Source: Viscum album (lineage: Eukaryota > Streptophyta > Magnoliopsida > Santalales > Viscaceae). From it: DNA of 64,000 nt. Positions within the stretch are counted from its first letter, which is position 1. Each line of letters begins with the position of its first letter. Under the pieces are notes generated by a model. The model had not been told where the DNA came from. It was given only the letters and a program-made list of their open reading frames with translations, and did not search any database. Positions 1 to 14,350 of this stretch are shown piece by piece. The translations under genes and the position numbers were made by a program. Location of the stretch: assembly GCA_963277665.1 (NCBI GenBank), contig OY728152.1:1188926357-1188990356 (forward strand), given 5' to 3'.

Positions 1-1855
1 TTAATTATGCATTAATTGTTTAATTTATAGTTCCTCGCTCATTTATTCTATACTTTTCCAAGTATGGTAGTTCATTCAAAAATGGTTCTTTTTAAAACTT
101 CAATGAAATGGTTAAATGTGATAAATGATTTTTTTGTTAACAAATTCTTTTTTTTATAATAAAACCCTTACAAAAGAGGTAATCTATCTTCAAGATAAAT
201 AGTAGAGATTATACATTTATTCATTCATGGTTTATTTCATTAATGTTTCCTTATGATTTATCCTTGGTTATTAAATGACATGATTAGGTTCTTATCACTT
301 TTTTAGTTTCATTTGCAAAAGTGAGCATTTGACTTGTTTCCATGACCCTCTCCTTTACACTTGAGCCCTTGAACTTTTTTTCCATGTCTTATTGAGTTAA
401 ATGGTTTTGATAAAGTAAATGGAAATGGAATAAAGGATTATGAAACATGGTAGCATACTTTAATGTAAATGAAAATGATCCTTTCCTTTGGGACTTATTC
501 AATAAATAAATTTTCCATATTTAGGAAAATTGATTGAGATGATCTTGAATTGGATGGATCATACCAAATGGAATGCTTTGTATTAAATGGATTAATTAAT
601 TAAACCATGAAATGTAATTGAACATGTATATTGAAATACATAAAAATAATTTCCTTGTACATTAAATTGTAAATATTAATGAAGTTATGATGAATGTGAT
701 AAATCACTTATATAGGTTGATAAATAACATGCATGAGATTTCTATGCCTGATGTAGGTAATTTGGTATGAATGCGACCAAGCCTATAATAATGTTTTAAT
801 TTAAATTCTTAAGAGTTTTTTCCTTAAGTAAAATTTTGAACATGACTCTTTATTTGTAAATGAAATGGATTAATGGGATGAATGAGAGGTTAATGCCCCA
901 TGTATTATATATTATAATTGATTATTCCTTGCATAGGCCTAGGGCCAACATGCCATAATAGACCTAAAAAAGGAAAAATTTGTGATCTTCCATGTTGATT
1001 TGAAAACGACCATGATAGCCTTGAGAAGGAAGTCCATGTGGTCTTAAATATTGATTTTAGAAGGACATTGTGAGCCTTTGTGTAGGAAGACTATGAGAGC
1101 ATCCAGGTTGGGCTAGGGGTTAGACAGTGAGAGCTTCCCTTGGTGATGGTATATTTGTGAGCTAAATCTTTATTCACCTAGTATTAGTAACTTAGGTATA
1201 TGACCATTTGGCATCGGTATGAACTTGGTTCATATAGGAGGATGATATATATATAGTGCTTGATCTGACTGATTCTAGCTTTTATTCAATGTAGGTATAG
1301 TCATCAGGTGTCTCGTAGGTAACTGGATGGGTGTTGTGTATCTATTCATGACTGTTAACAAATTTTATATACATGCACATTTTAACTCATTTTTACACTT
1401 TCTCGATTGGGATAGACATTGTGGGTTTCATCCTACTAAGATTTTATATCAAACCATGATCAATTACCCTTGGTAACCACATACACCATATATTTGTAGG
1501 GTTTAGGTTCATTTTTTTATTTATTGTACTTGAAGAGTTAGGAGTATAGGATTGAGATGGAACTCAAGATGCTCAAGGAGATCAGCTTTGGGATTTTACT
1601 TATTTTATTTATTTGGTTCTGAATTGTAAATCATGTTGTCTCTTTACTATTTTAAGTTATGTATCCTCACTATGAAATGCAGTCATGCTTTTTATAAACT
1701 GTATTTGACCTCTTGGGATATAGTCTCCCCATTATCACCTCCTGAGACACTCTCTACTAGTATTCAGCCTTTGGAATATCAGGGGGTGTGTTTGAGTCCT
1801 AGTGACCCACTAATCCAGCTATTAGTTTATTGGTAAGCCGTGTTGGGATGTTACA
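1..1855 (+). repeat. 5' LTR (3' portion) of the first LTR element
   Basis: Matches 5,815-7,781 along its length with many substitutions and small indels. Shared landmarks include 'ggtagttcattc' near the start, the 'gaagagttaggag' segment (about 1,532 and 7,361), and 'ggaactcaagatg'/'ggaactcaggatg'. It ends in TTACA, the CA-type end expected of an LTR. Divergence is clearly high, so the insertion is old. Confidence 0.7.
920..1105 (+). repeat. degenerate minisatellite inside the 5' LTR
   Basis: Successive units of roughly 45-55 bp contain variants of 'gaagaccatg...agcct(c/t)...catgttgattt'. The equivalent array lies at about 6,755-6,930 in the other LTR, so it belongs to the LTR and predates insertion. 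Confidence 0.5.
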
Positions 1856-1858
1856 AAG

Positions 1859-1870
1859 TGGATTCAGAGG
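1859..1870 (+). promoter_or_regulatory. primer-binding site, initiator tRNA-Met type
   Basis: TGGATTCAGAGG lies three bases (AAG) after the LTR end TGTTACA. The common plant LTR-element site complementary to the 3' end of initiator tRNA-Met starts TGGTATCAGAG, so this copy has changes at positions 4-5. It marks where minus-strand cDNA synthesis would begin and fixes the element's orientation as +. Confidence 0.65.
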
Positions 1871-4800
1871 TTGTTTAATTTAATTTTTCATAATATTTTA
1901 GGCTAGTATACAGGATACTAGGAATGTGTTAGTTCTTGGTTAATAAACTATCTTGGGAATGATCACCAGACATGTTGGAAATGAGAAAGTGGCTAGGTAA
2001 GGGGTTGTTGTTCATGTTTTTTGTTGTTAAAGTTTATATGATTTTATATTGATTGAATGTAGAACCCTCTACAACTTATCAATTTATTAAATTTTTTCTA
2101 TTCTTACTCTTGGACTTATATTGAATGGAAGCTATATTTCATGCATCATAATGGAATATAGGAAATTATCATTCCATATATAGTTCCACCCAATGTAGTT
2201 CCATTTTCATTTTCATGTTGATTAGAATTACGTTCCTTGAATGTATGTCATGACTTGTATTTATTAGCATACCTATTTTAATAACAATTTTGGGTATATA
2301 TTTAACATTATTAGGTGATAGTATTCCATTATTAATATCTTTTTTAAATTCCATGATTTTGTGTTATGGAATTTTTTCGTGATTACAACTTATGATGGCA
2401 TGTTTTCCTTTGTTTATATGTGGTTTGTGCATGGGCTGAAGAGATAGTGGTTATGAATGAACAGGAACCAATTTTCGATTGTGATGTGTATGGGAACCTT
2501 ACAACCGACAGAGGGTGACCCCTACATTCAATCCATCTTGAGCATAATATAAATACATTTTTTGGATATTGTTGAAATGTAAAGGGTTCCAAAGATTAAA
2601 TGATAATTTGAATTGATTTTGATTAAATGGGATCCAAATTCCAAACTCTAATGTGTATGGGTGCTTTTTAGGTTGGTAGGTGGCCGGTAATATGATGAGG
2701 TCGTTATATGTTTGATTATGTTATATAAAGTTTGTTTTTATTAATGGGAACCAATTTTCAATACATGAAGTGTATGTGCACTTCTAGAGATGCATAATGG
2801 AAACCCATTTTAAATGTAATGGAATACTGGGTTTGAAATGGTGAAATGTAAAAGAAGTTTAAATTTAGTCTGTAATGAACTAGTCAAATGCCTAAATTCA
2901 AATTCTCCCAATTGGGTTAGTTTGGGTGTTCTTCTCATTTCGTAACTCGTTACAGGTGTTTTGGGACTTGAAACAATTGAGCAATTGTTATCTTGTTTCT
3001 TTATAGAGAACCCATGTTTGCTCAATGGGACCCTCATAGGTTTCCTTATCTATTAAAAATTTTTATTTTGATAAATTTCCTAATAAGGATGTAATATTAT
3101 TAAATTTTCAATGTTTTAAAAGTGAGTTTTAGGAAACATCATTATTTTTTTTGTGGGGTGTTAGCTTAATCATGTACCTTGTGTTTTTGTTTTCAAAAAT
3201 GGTACCTGATGTTTTGACTAAGTCTTTTTATGATTAAATATTAAATTTTAATAAATGTAAAGGGCTTTGAAATGTAACCTGTATTGGTTTCCTCTATTTA
3301 AAAACATCATTTATGGGTAGTTTGAGTGTCTCCATGAGTTGTATTCAAACGTAATTTTTGGTGTTTTTTCCTAGTCTTTCTCCTTTTTAGTAATGTCTTT
3401 GTGATTAGAATTTGAGCATAGTGACTTTTTTTGTGGGTATCTGTGTTGTGGTCGGTGCTTATTCTTCCGTAAGGGACTATCATGAGGTATGTATCACCAT
3501 TATATCATTTAATACTTGTTATTATTGTCAAATTTATGACATTGGGTGTCATTTAATTATCGTTGTCCCGCGTAGGACTCATAGTTTCTAAATTACACCC
3601 TTATTGTGATGGGTGGTCATTGTTTTTTTTTAATTTTGTTCTAGGAATGGGAATTGAGAAATTATCTATATTATATGGCTGCACATGCATTGGGCTTTGT
3701 CGGTGATTTTTTAGGTCACATAACCCCTTATTCTTCTTAGTGATTGACAAATGGTTATGGTGTTATCCTAGATAAAGGTCGTATGAGGCAATATGACTTT
3801 GAAATAAATTTCGTTTGCTATTGAGTATGGTCTTAGGTTGTATCCATAGTAGAGTGACATGAATGTTAAAGAATTAATTTCATCCCAATGCTCTAGAGGT
3901 CTTTATAGAGACTCAGGTGTTTTGACACACCAATCATTTTGGATTTGGTTTCAACTAGGTTTTGACCATATTTTTATGATTTGATGATGTGATTGTGGCT
4001 CGGAGGAGATTCACATAATTTTTTTATGGTTTTTATGATTTAACACGCTTTTGAGTGGATATTTTATCCTCTCTATCATCGAATAGGACACTACTACTAT
4101 GGGGATTGTACCATTGGTATGGAGGAATGTTCTATTTCTGTGTAGAAGGAACTTTCCAAGGACGATTTGGAAATGGTCGATCTTTCTAAAAATCCCTTGG
4201 GGATGTTGGGGTTTTTAAATGTCAGTTCTTTCTTCGAAGCACAACATTTATGAGGTTGGATGAGCAGGAAACCCTTGATGAACATCATTGGTCATGGTTA
4301 AACTTAGGTGCTAAAGTTGAACAAACATAGAATGCCTTTGGGTGGTAAATAATTGTGGCATGTTAATGATTTTGTGTTAGAAGATGAATCCAAGTTTCCA
4401 ATTTGAAGTTGTCCAACTGTTGTTTGACTGTTCTTCATGGTAATATTTGAAATCCTTTTATTGTATTTTCCTAACTGATGACCATGTACCCTATCTTGAC
4501 ATTATCCTAGATGCACTAAGAGAGCATTAGTATTACACTGCTCTAATGTTTTAAAAGTTGTTGAGATTTTTGGGTAGATCTCTTTCAGTGTTTCATGCAT
4601 GATGTGGGGTTTCCTTGTGGTGAATTAGAGATGCCCTGAGAGAAGGAATCATAGTACATCTTATAAAACATCATCCATCTAAGCTGGGTATATTACTCAA
4701 TAGTTGACTAAGGTGACCTGCCTCTTTTAAACTCTTCTTAGTGGTATTAGACTACATCTCAAAACTATTCACTACACAGTTTTCACATGGTTAGGAAAAC

Positions 4801-5814
4801 AATGTGGGAGAGACCATACAGGGTGTAATAGGTGTCCAGTGGAGGGCGCAAAATTTTCCAAATCATGTAGCCTAAACCATGCACGACACCCTATATTTTT
4901 TTAAATAAATTATTCTAATTTAATTAAAAATTAAATTTAAAAAATGAAAACACCAACATCTCCCTTCCCCTCTCATACATGAAAATAATCCCTCTTGGTA
5001 TCCCATTTGATCATGCACTCAAACCACCTCTGGCACCCTCCTTCGATCACTGATCTTCTAACGATTATTCATTTTTCATCTTCAATCATTAAAGGTATGG
5101 TTCTCTTCCCTATTGTCCTTCAATTTCCAATCAATTTTAGGTCTCCCCATTACCCCTAATGCTCGGGCAAAAACCCCAGGGTTAGGGTTGATCCTATATT
5201 TAGTTTTCCTCCAGTATTAGTATGTTCGATGCCTCTCCCAAGACCCATTTGTGCGAGTTCCATCATTCCACATTGAATGGGGGATGATGGGTTTGATTTG
5301 GTTCACTGCCAATGATTTATGGCATGTTTTTTCATCCATTATTATTGTTTCTCTTTATAAAATTGGTGGCTTTGTAAGTCATGTATTCCTGGTAATATTT
5401 CTTAAGTATGTTGGATGTTTCGTGGTGATTTTGAGTCACCGAAGTCAAAGGAAACTCACCGTGTTTTCACCAGTAGGAATTTTTATACATAAGTTCCCCT
5501 GTTCAATATATATTCACCCGTGTAATTGAATATATATATATATATATATGGGTAAACGTGTTATTTTGTATAATATGAAAATGAATACGTGTTTGATTGG
5601 AAATGGGTGTATGCTTGTGATCTTATATATAAGGATCCCCTTGTACATATTCGTGGCCATGTGAAGTTGTGCATAGGGGACAGGTGTCCATATATATGTG
5701 TGATGATGTATATAATCAAAGGGGGTATCAGAATCATTGATTTATAATGAATCAAGTGTCAAGTGTTCATCTTGGTCTACTTCTTGTGGTAGGATCCCCT
5801 TCTGTGTAATTTTT
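1871..5814 (+). other. internal region of the first element, no gene recognised
   Basis: About 3.9 kb of AT-rich DNA with no frame longer than about 90 codons and no motif I can assign. The last part may belong to the 3' LTR: a CT-rich stretch at about 4,955-5,120, preceded by an AT-rich TATA-like stretch at about 4,900-4,945, looks like an LTR promoter and leader. A purine run AAAGGGGG at 5,718-5,725 is an alternative polypurine tract. I cannot choose between an LTR start near 4.3 kb and one near 5.73 kb. Confidence 0.4.
5530..5550. repeat. (AT)n microsatellite
   Basis: An uninterrupted run of alternating A and T of about 20 bases in the first element, upstream of its 3' LTR copy. It has no counterpart visible at the left edge of the window. 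Confidence 0.85.
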
Positions 5815-7781
5815 TATGAAAGCATTAATTATTTAATTGATAGTTCCTAACACCATTATTTAATGATTTTCCAAGAATGGTAGTTCATTCTAAAATTTTT
5901 CCTATGATAATGTTATAGAAATAAATAAATGTGATAAATGATTTTCTTTTAAACAAATTCATGTTTCGGTAATAAAACCCCTCCAATGAAGGTGTTCTGT
6001 GTTTAAGAAAAAATACTAGAGGCTGGACTTATTTGCCTGCTTAGTTTATTTCATTAATGTTTTTGTTTTCTTTTTTTAAACGGTTAGTAAACAATGTGTT
6101 TAGGTGCCTAGACCCTTTTTAGTTGAAATTTCCCAAGTGTCCATATGACCTATTTCCATGACCCCTCTCCATTACACTAGATCCATTGAAATGTAGTTTC
6201 CAGGACTTAATGAGTTAAAGGTTTGGTTAAAGTAAATGGAAAGGGTTAAATGGATTATGAAATATGGAAGCATTATTTCACAGAAATGAACATGATACTT
6301 TCCTTTGGAACTTTAATGATAAGTAAATTTTCCATGTTTAGGAATATTTAGTGAGATGAGTATGAGTAGGATCTCTCACATTAAATAGAATACCTTGTAT
6401 AAAATATATTAAAAGAAATGGATCCTTGAAATGGAATTGAACATTGATGTTGAAATTAATATTGTCTATTAGTTATAAATTAAATTATAAATGTAAATTA
6501 AGGTTTTTTGAATGTCATAAAACCCTTATATTGGTTGATAAATGACCCGAATGAGAGGTTTATCCATCATGTAGTGAATTGCGTATGAATGTGACCAAGA
6601 TTGTAATAATGTTTTAATTTTAATGCTTAATAGGTGTGGCCATAATTAAAATTGTGAACAGATCTCCTTATATATAAATGAAATTTATTAATGGGATGCA
6701 TGGGAGGTTAATGCCTCATGCATTATATATTATAATTAATTACACCTTGCATAGGCTTGGGAGCTAAGGGACTGTGACAGTCCTTAGGGAGGAAGACTGT
6801 GTGAGCAACCATGTCGATTTACAAAGGACCATGAGACCCTTGTGTATGAACACCCAATGAGCTTCCATGTTTATTTTCAACAGACCATGAGATCCTCTGA
6901 GTATAATGACTATGAGAGCATACATCTTTGGACATGGTTTAGATGGTGAGAGATTCTGCGGGTGATGTTTTATTTAGGAGTCACATCCCATTTCGGATTG
7001 AAATAGTATCCCATGTATGTGGCCATTTTACATCGATACACACTTGGTTAAAATAGGACTCTTCTATAGATATATACATAGTTCTTGATCAGACTTATTT
7101 TGGCTCTGTTCCAATGCAGGTATAGTTTCTATGTTTCTCTTAGGACTCCGGATGGTTAATGTGTATCTCTACTGTTCTATTTATTAATTTTCTATACCGT
7201 CACATTGTTTCAATCATTTTTTACACTATCAATATTGAGTTAGACACCATGGGTTCCTACCTACTAATATTTTATCTCACACCCTTCTCATGTACCCTTC
7301 ATACTCCATAATAAATTATATTTGTAGGGTCTATGTAAATTGTTTTATTTCTTGTACCTGAAGAGTTAGGAGAAATGACTGAGGTGGAACTCAGGATGAT
7401 TGAGGAGATCACCTTTGGGGTTTTAAATGTTTTTTTCTTTTAATTCATGATGTATTCTTATTGTTTTCAGTTATGTATCATCACCATGACATGAAAGAAT
7501 GTTCTATATAAATAGGCATTGGAATCATTTTTTAAATTGTTATTACTTTATCTTCCACTTCTTATATTTCAATTATTATTAACTGATTCAGCTTTTATTT
7601 GTTATTAATTATAATTGTACTTCTCTAATAATCCAATAATATGGTACAGACTCCCCACAGTGAACTCTCAAGGCCCTCATTGTTATTCGACACCCGATGG
7701 CCTATGAGGAGATGCACTTGAGTTAGTGTGACCCGTCGGTCCGGCTACCGGTTTGATGGTAAGCTAGGTTGGGATGTTACA
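5815..7781 (+). repeat. 3' LTR of the first LTR element
   Basis: Homologous to 1-1,855 and ending in the same 'gggatgttaca'. It contains the second copy of the LTR minisatellite at about 6,755-6,930. After 7,781 the sequence no longer matches the primer-binding site found after the 5' LTR, as expected at the outer edge of an element. The 5' boundary is not certain and could lie up to 1.5 kb further left. Confidence 0.65.
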
Positions 7782-9600
7782 AAAGTTATGTAAGGATAAA
7801 TTTTAATTTGATATTTGAATAATATGTGATTAAATTTTTTTTGGTGATTCTATTTTGTCCATACATATTTTGAAAGAGTCTTAAGGATAATGTTTTACTG
7901 TGATATCTAAGAGAAACATTGGGTATTATTGTTGAGGTTTTGGATATTTATGTATAATTTCTTTATGTGATGTTTTATTAATATACTACAACTTTTTTTA
8001 ATCTCGAGATAGTAGGAATGATTTTTTAATCATTATGTAACTTAATATCCGTTAAAAGATAATTTTTTTTCTTCAATAAGGTAAAAATCACTTTGGTTAT
8101 TTATCATATGGAATTTGAGATGAATTAGGGTTGGAAAATATGTTGAAGTGAAATAAAAGGATTAAATTATGATTATGTTAGGGATATAAATCCTGTAAGT
8201 ATATATTAATATATTCTCTACATTAATGGGAAATGAATTCATTAACCCATGTAAGAGGAATATAAATTAATCAAATAATATATAGAATGTATAACTTAGT
8301 TTTATTGTATATTTTTGGAAAATGATGATCCATATAATGATATATAATTTTTTTTAGAAACTCTTATTTGTGTAATACTATGATTATTACTAGTGACATA
8401 GAAATTGATTATTTTTATATATTATCTATTATATTTTAAATCTTTTTCATGACACACTATTTCTAGTAAGTGATTATTAAAATTATGAGGGATAAATTTA
8501 TTTATGGGGGTCAAATATAAAACATAGATATTTTATAATATATTTCTCTAAAATAAATATAAGGTGTTCAATATTATTATTTACACATAACATTGAGATT
8601 AAAATAACTATGCTAAACCATGGAAATATTATTAGTCAAATATAGTCATTATAAATATACCATTGGTTTAGCTTGTATTAATTGGAGTGGCCATATAATG
8701 AAATATAAGTTGAACAATTCTCATTATTTGAATTTATTTATTAGTTCATATTAAATAATTAAAAAAATTAATTATAATATTTAATAAATACTAACTTTTA
8801 AAAGTGTCATTTTTGTATAGAAGTAAATTTTTTATATTTGGTATTTTCATTTCAAATTTAAAATTTTAATTTTTTAAATTTAAATTAATATAAATTAATT
8901 TATTTTTTTAATATTTATGTATAATATGTTTTAGTTTTAATTTTTTAATATATTCTAAGATATTTTATTTTTTTCAAAATGGTGAAAAATATTGATTTTA
9001 TAAATACTACCATCTTAAGGATATTATCTTGATCCAAAAATTAAATAAAAATTTATGAATCATTTTGACGTTAAAAATATGTATTTAATAAGTAATATTA
9101 TTCATTTATAAATATAATTTCAATCCTATAATTATGTTTTTGACATTACGGAAATTTTTTTATTTTTTTAATTCAAATAAAAATTGTTTTGTGTACTTTT
9201 GTTTTAATAATTCTTTGAAAACGAAACTATATGATTGAATTTGATAAAAATTAAAATTAATATAACTTAATTATTCATTATAAAATAAATTATAAGTTAA
9301 TTTTCATTATATAATATATCATGGTGTAAAATCATTTTATTCTGAAAGAGTTATTTTTCTTAAAAAATATTTTTTTGTTGTGTTTTGAGAACATATAATA
9401 AATGTATTTCCTCCAATATCTAGAAAATGTATCAAATAAAATATATTTAAATCTTCAGAAAATCATATTCAAATATGGTTATGTGGTTCATTTGATTTTT
9501 ATTCATAATGAATCATAAACATTACCAAATTTTATCACTACGCTATAAGGAAAAATAAGTTAAATGAAATTAACAACATTGGGATAAGGTATCAAAATAA
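7782..9600. other. AT-rich spacer, nothing recognised
   Basis: Extremely AT-rich, with long stretches of only A and T at about 8,700-9,300. No open frame of note, no RNA gene and no repeat I could pair with confidence. Probably very old transposon remains. Confidence 0.5.
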
Positions 9601-10099
9601 ATCCAACACCATACATTATATTACTAGATTATTGTAAATTTACTATGACTATAATGACCCACACTTATCATACATAGATAATTCCGATTTTTAGATGAAA
9701 ATTCATTGCCTAATATGTTGATGCAAGCCATAATTGTATAGGTCTAGTTTATTTGGAGACATAGAAACATAAACCACTAATTTATAAGAATCTTCCACTA
9801 TGTTATTCATAAAAAATAATTCTTAAAAATATAATTACTAAAAACATGCATCATGAACTGGAAAAAGGAAACATAAGAATGGGTGATCTGAAATGAAATG
9901 TAAGGGTAAACATGAGAGATATCAATGATCACGTAAGAATAACATGATCATAACAGTGTGAGCACAAGATACAAAATTTAAAATCTATAACCTACATATA
10001 ATAGATCATAAACATGAATGATGAGAAAAATAGATGTTGATAAGATATAAATCATCAAGGAATCCAAGAACATGATCCATCAGAGCAAAACATTGTCAT

Positions 10100-10330
10100 A
10101 ATTCAATGAATTATAGAATACACATTGGCATAGAAATTCATTTCCATAGTAGTCAAGGACCATTTACCAGGCTATCATGGTTGAATGAGTTTAATCTCCA
10201 AACCATCATAGTAGTCATGGATCACTCCCAAGACTATATTAGTGTAGAGATATCCTTGTCGAACTATGTTCACTCCCCATTATATTCTTGTTTATTACAT
10301 GAGATATCAATCATTAGCCAATGAATTGGA
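10100..10330. repeat. minisatellite in LTR F
   Basis: Roughly 50-60-bp units with the pattern 'catagtagtca(a/t)gga(c/t)ca...ttcactcccc'. Similar wording recurs at 18,240-18,420, where a unit also contains 'ttcactccccatt', so the two arrays are related. A 72-codon frame here is a by-product of the repeat. Confidence 0.5.
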
Positions 10331-11764
10331 GGGATGTATAATTCTGGTCCATCGGTCCTTGGTTATAACATAACCACCATAATTTCTTATTAATTAACCA
10401 CCATCATTATTTATAACATAAAAACTATCACATAAATAAAATCATATATATGTGTACCAAAATATCTTAAAACATTCATCATATAATCACAAAACAGATC
10501 ATGAAAAGAAAAAGAGTTTCATTAAAATCTAATTAACTTAATTCATCACCATACATAGAAATATTTATAATGTTATCATTGGTTTATTTCATGATAAAAT
10601 TATAATTAAAACCAATGGATGTTATCATATATAAAAATTTTATTAAAATATCAACGAAATATTTCATGGGGAAAATAAAATTTTCATTTTTGAAAATAAA
10701 ATTTAAAATAAGAAAATTTCCAATATATTATAGAATTTTTTTAAAAAATAACATTCCAAATATTTAATTACACTTCAAGACATTATATGGTTATTATGGT
10801 GGTAAATTTATTTCATTCAATATATGTCTAAATAAAAAATTCCATGCACATTTTTGTTAAAATGTCAAAAGGTACCTTATTCGGAAAACAATTGGAATAT
10901 TTCTTTGAAACCATTTTGTAAAAATTGAATCATGGGTGTAAATGAATTTAAATATTAATATTATAATATAAAAAAATCATAAAAAAATTATTAACACATT
11001 ATTTTGGAATAATAAGGTTCATAATCGAATTGTAAAATATACTCAGTTTTCATAAAAAATGTTCATTATGTCTATTGAGTATTTAAAGGGAGGGAAATGA
11101 AAGGAAATAATTTATTCCTTTTAATTTACTAAATTATAACAAAAATTAAATTTATTAATAATATAATTATCATATAATATCCTTTAATATAAATTCAACT
11201 GTAAATAATCCCGATTAAAATACAAATTGAATCATAATTCTATTATCGCATTGGGAAAATTTAAATTATAATCCCCATTAAAGAAATAACCTTATATGGG
11301 CATGTAAATCCCAAAACAATTATAATAAGAATCATAAAATAAATTTTTTAATAGTATATATACTACATATAAGAAATAGGTGGGGAATATGGCTAGTGTA
11401 TCAAAGAATTCAAAGTGGGATTAAAATCCCTTTCCTCAGATCTGACTTCCTTCATACCCATTCAATCCTCTTGTGTAATAAATATATATTTATTATAAAT
11501 AAATTATAGAGCATTAATAATATATATTATACCATATATGATTTAATTTTAACATTTTATCTTTTGTTTTTCAATAATGAATTATTGAAATTACTATATT
11601 AGGTGACATCCACTTTATTTTTCATGTTTGTTTTGGTTATGTAGTTTTATTATTTTTATTTGGATGATGTTTACATAAAATATAAAAAGTTAATAATGAT
11701 AAAAATATATATTATATATATTATATATATATATTAGATTCATTCATAAAATATAGAGATAGAA

Positions 11765-12190
11765 AAAATGAATTATACTCTTCATGGAGATAGTAGATCA
11801 TACGACTACGTGATCAATTTTTTCATTTTTTGAAGGATTGACTGAAAGAAAGTTAGATATTAATTTACCTTAAAATAATAATTATAATATAATATAAATA
11901 ATTTATATTCATAAAATATTTCCTTAATTGAATCTATGTAAAATTGAAATGAAAAATGAATCACATCGCTTCATGAATGTGGTAGTCCACACATACGTGT
12001 GAGGGAAACTATCATTTACCAAATGATTGAAAGGAAATATGGTATAAATGATATAATCATTAAAAAAGTATAATTATGTAATTAATATCATATATAAACA
12101 TTAAAAACATCATAATAACCATATGTGAATGATGGTGATGTAAAATGAATTGTTCTGCTACGTGGAAATGGTAAGTAGTATGTACACATG
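11765..12190. repeat. triple module of LTR F
   Basis: Three copies of a roughly 50-bp motif at about 11,765-11,814, 11,953-12,003 and 12,143-12,190, spaced about 190 bp. Each resembles 'aatgaatcacatc...cttcatgaatgtggtagtccacacatac' in loose form. The same triplet occurs in LTRs A, B, C and E, and two thirds of it in D. Confidence 0.6.
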
Positions 12191-14350
12191 AGAAATACTT
12201 TCACTTACCATTTTATGAAAAGAGGGTGAATAATGTTTTTTTAATAGTCATAATTAAATTTATGTATATTAATGATAATGAAGTAATTATTTTCTTAATA
12301 ATATAATATATTTTGGGGAGTTAAATGAAGAATTTAAAAGAAAATTTTCAATTATAGTGATTATAATTTCTTCAAACAACATCTTTAGACCTCCTCTTAA
12401 GGGATTTAGGGTTCTTAATTTTGGAATAACAACAAATCTAAAATGTGTGTAAGTAATTTTATAATATTACTTGGTATATTATAAATTATATATACCTAAA
12501 AATGTGGTTTTAATAAAAAAAAATAAAGACCGCCCATTCATAATTGAGGGTAAGGGCACTCGTGGAATTTCATATAAGATTAAATTATATTTGGATCATT
12601 ATCCTAAAAAATGATTCCAAATGGCCAATTAGTGGTATATTGATGATATTGTATACCATATATTATACCCTTGTATTATTAATGTTTTATTTTTTTTTTT
12701 TTGATTTTTATGTATTTAATTAAATATTATTTTCATAAAATATCATTATTGTCAATTTATACACTATTCATTTAATTAATCTTAAAAGGCATAAATAAAA
12801 AGTAGGAATTCAAATATAATCCTGTAAAATATAAATAATATTTCATATTACTATAAAAAAATATTTCATGCATTAAATCACCTAAATTATATTAATTTTA
12901 ATATTTATAAAATCATTTATCATATTATTTTAAAAGTTGTAGAAATACAACATTAGTGTTGTATAATAATTTAAAGACCTTATATAAATAATTAAAATTT
13001 AAAATAAATATAAACTAGGAAAATATTTTCATTAATATAAAAAATAACATTTATATTCATTAAAAACATGGTTTCCCCCTATTTGTACATATAATAGATA
13101 TTTAAAACAATGAGAGTGACATTTTGTGTCTTTATTTTATTTAAATATTATATTTTTTATATTCCTCAAAAACTGCCCATTAAATATTAATATTTGACAC
13201 TAATCTGATAATTGAACAATTTAATTCTTTCAATAATAATTAATATTATATATTACGACTGTATAACTACATTTTAACATAGATTTACCAGATTTACCCT
13301 CTTGAGTGGTGATAAATGTTACCATGATAACTATTCATATTGACCAAGAATATATTGGAATATGAAGAAATAAAACCTCCTGGTTAAAAATATGAAATAA
13401 AATTTATCTAATTTAATACCCATATGTTACAAAATGTATTTTTAAAATAAGTCTGTAACACGTGATGGAACAACTTTTTAAAAAAAATATTTCTAAGAGT
13501 AAAACTTGGTTTATTCCTACCAATGCCTATAAAAATTTCAAATGAATGTTAATTTTTTTTGACAATATAATATATATTTCGTTAAAATAATTCAACAATA
13601 GGGAATAATTTAATTTATTTAGATAAAAATACAGTTTGTATATAAAATAATTTTTTTTATAATTTTTTTTACATTTAAAATGGTTTTCATACTAAATTTA
13701 GACATAGAATTTACACCAACTAACACAACTAGATTTTTTAAAACAAAAGGGGACTAATCTTACTTTGGAAATTTTTTAAAATAAAATGTAACTTTTTTCC
13801 TTCCTTAATCAGACAAACATTTTTAAATAAAAATCAGTATTTCTCACCAATTACTAGAAAATCAATATTTTCAGAAATTCACAAATGATAATCCTAATAT
13901 AATTATAATGTTCTAATTCTAAAAATTATGTTAATTTTATAAAATAAAATTTATAATTTTTGGAAAAATTATTCATAATATTTTCTCATAAAATGAAATA
14001 ATTTTTTTGATGAAAATGCGTTTTTAAAGAATAAAATGACTTTACAAAAAATTGTGTGATTATTTAATAAAACATTCCCATTTAATTTATATTGATTATG
14101 AAGTTTCTATATATTTAATAAATTATTTAATCCTATTCATACATTCCAATTTAATGGTTATGTTATAACTACCCCGTTGAATACGAATATTCTAATATCA
14201 TATCATGTTTTTTTAAACTCAGTGTTTCATGTTACCCAAGCTATCAAAGAAATTAAATTTAATTCATAAAAATATATATTCTATAAAATATAAGGATTTT
14301 TCATTTTCCCTTACCATTTAATAAATATATTCCATTTAAGTTTAACTTGG

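Larger units (their letters stand above)
1..7781 (+). mobile_element. degenerate + strand LTR retrotransposon, 5' end outside the window
   Basis: Two related blocks, 1-1,855 and about 5,815-7,781, are direct repeats. Both open with a stretch containing 'ggtagttcattc' and close with 'ttgggatgttaca'. The first is followed by a primer-binding site, so the order is 5' LTR, primer-binding site, internal, 3' LTR, read on the + strand. The repeat begins within a few bases of the window edge, so the 5' LTR is cut by the window and its full length is unknown. No gag or pol could be recognised between the LTRs, and every frame is full of stops. This fits an old or non-autonomous element. The superfamily is inferred (probably Ty3/gypsy) from the tRNA-Met-type primer-binding site. 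Confidence 0.7.
9600..14350 (-). repeat. old minus-strand LTR, long type (LTR F), about 4.7 kb
   Basis: Collinear with the other minus-strand LTRs: a 'gggtgat...' block near 9,860, a minisatellite near 10.1-10.33 kb, and the triple module at 11,765-12,190. A block near 14,220 ('cagtgtttcatgttaccc') corresponds to the 'taatgcaagcc'-type block just inside the right end of the other copies. The length resembles the split LTR at 37.6-40.47 plus 53.23-55.07 kb. Orientation is inferred from those copies. Both ends are accurate only to within a few hundred bases. Confidence 0.5.
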
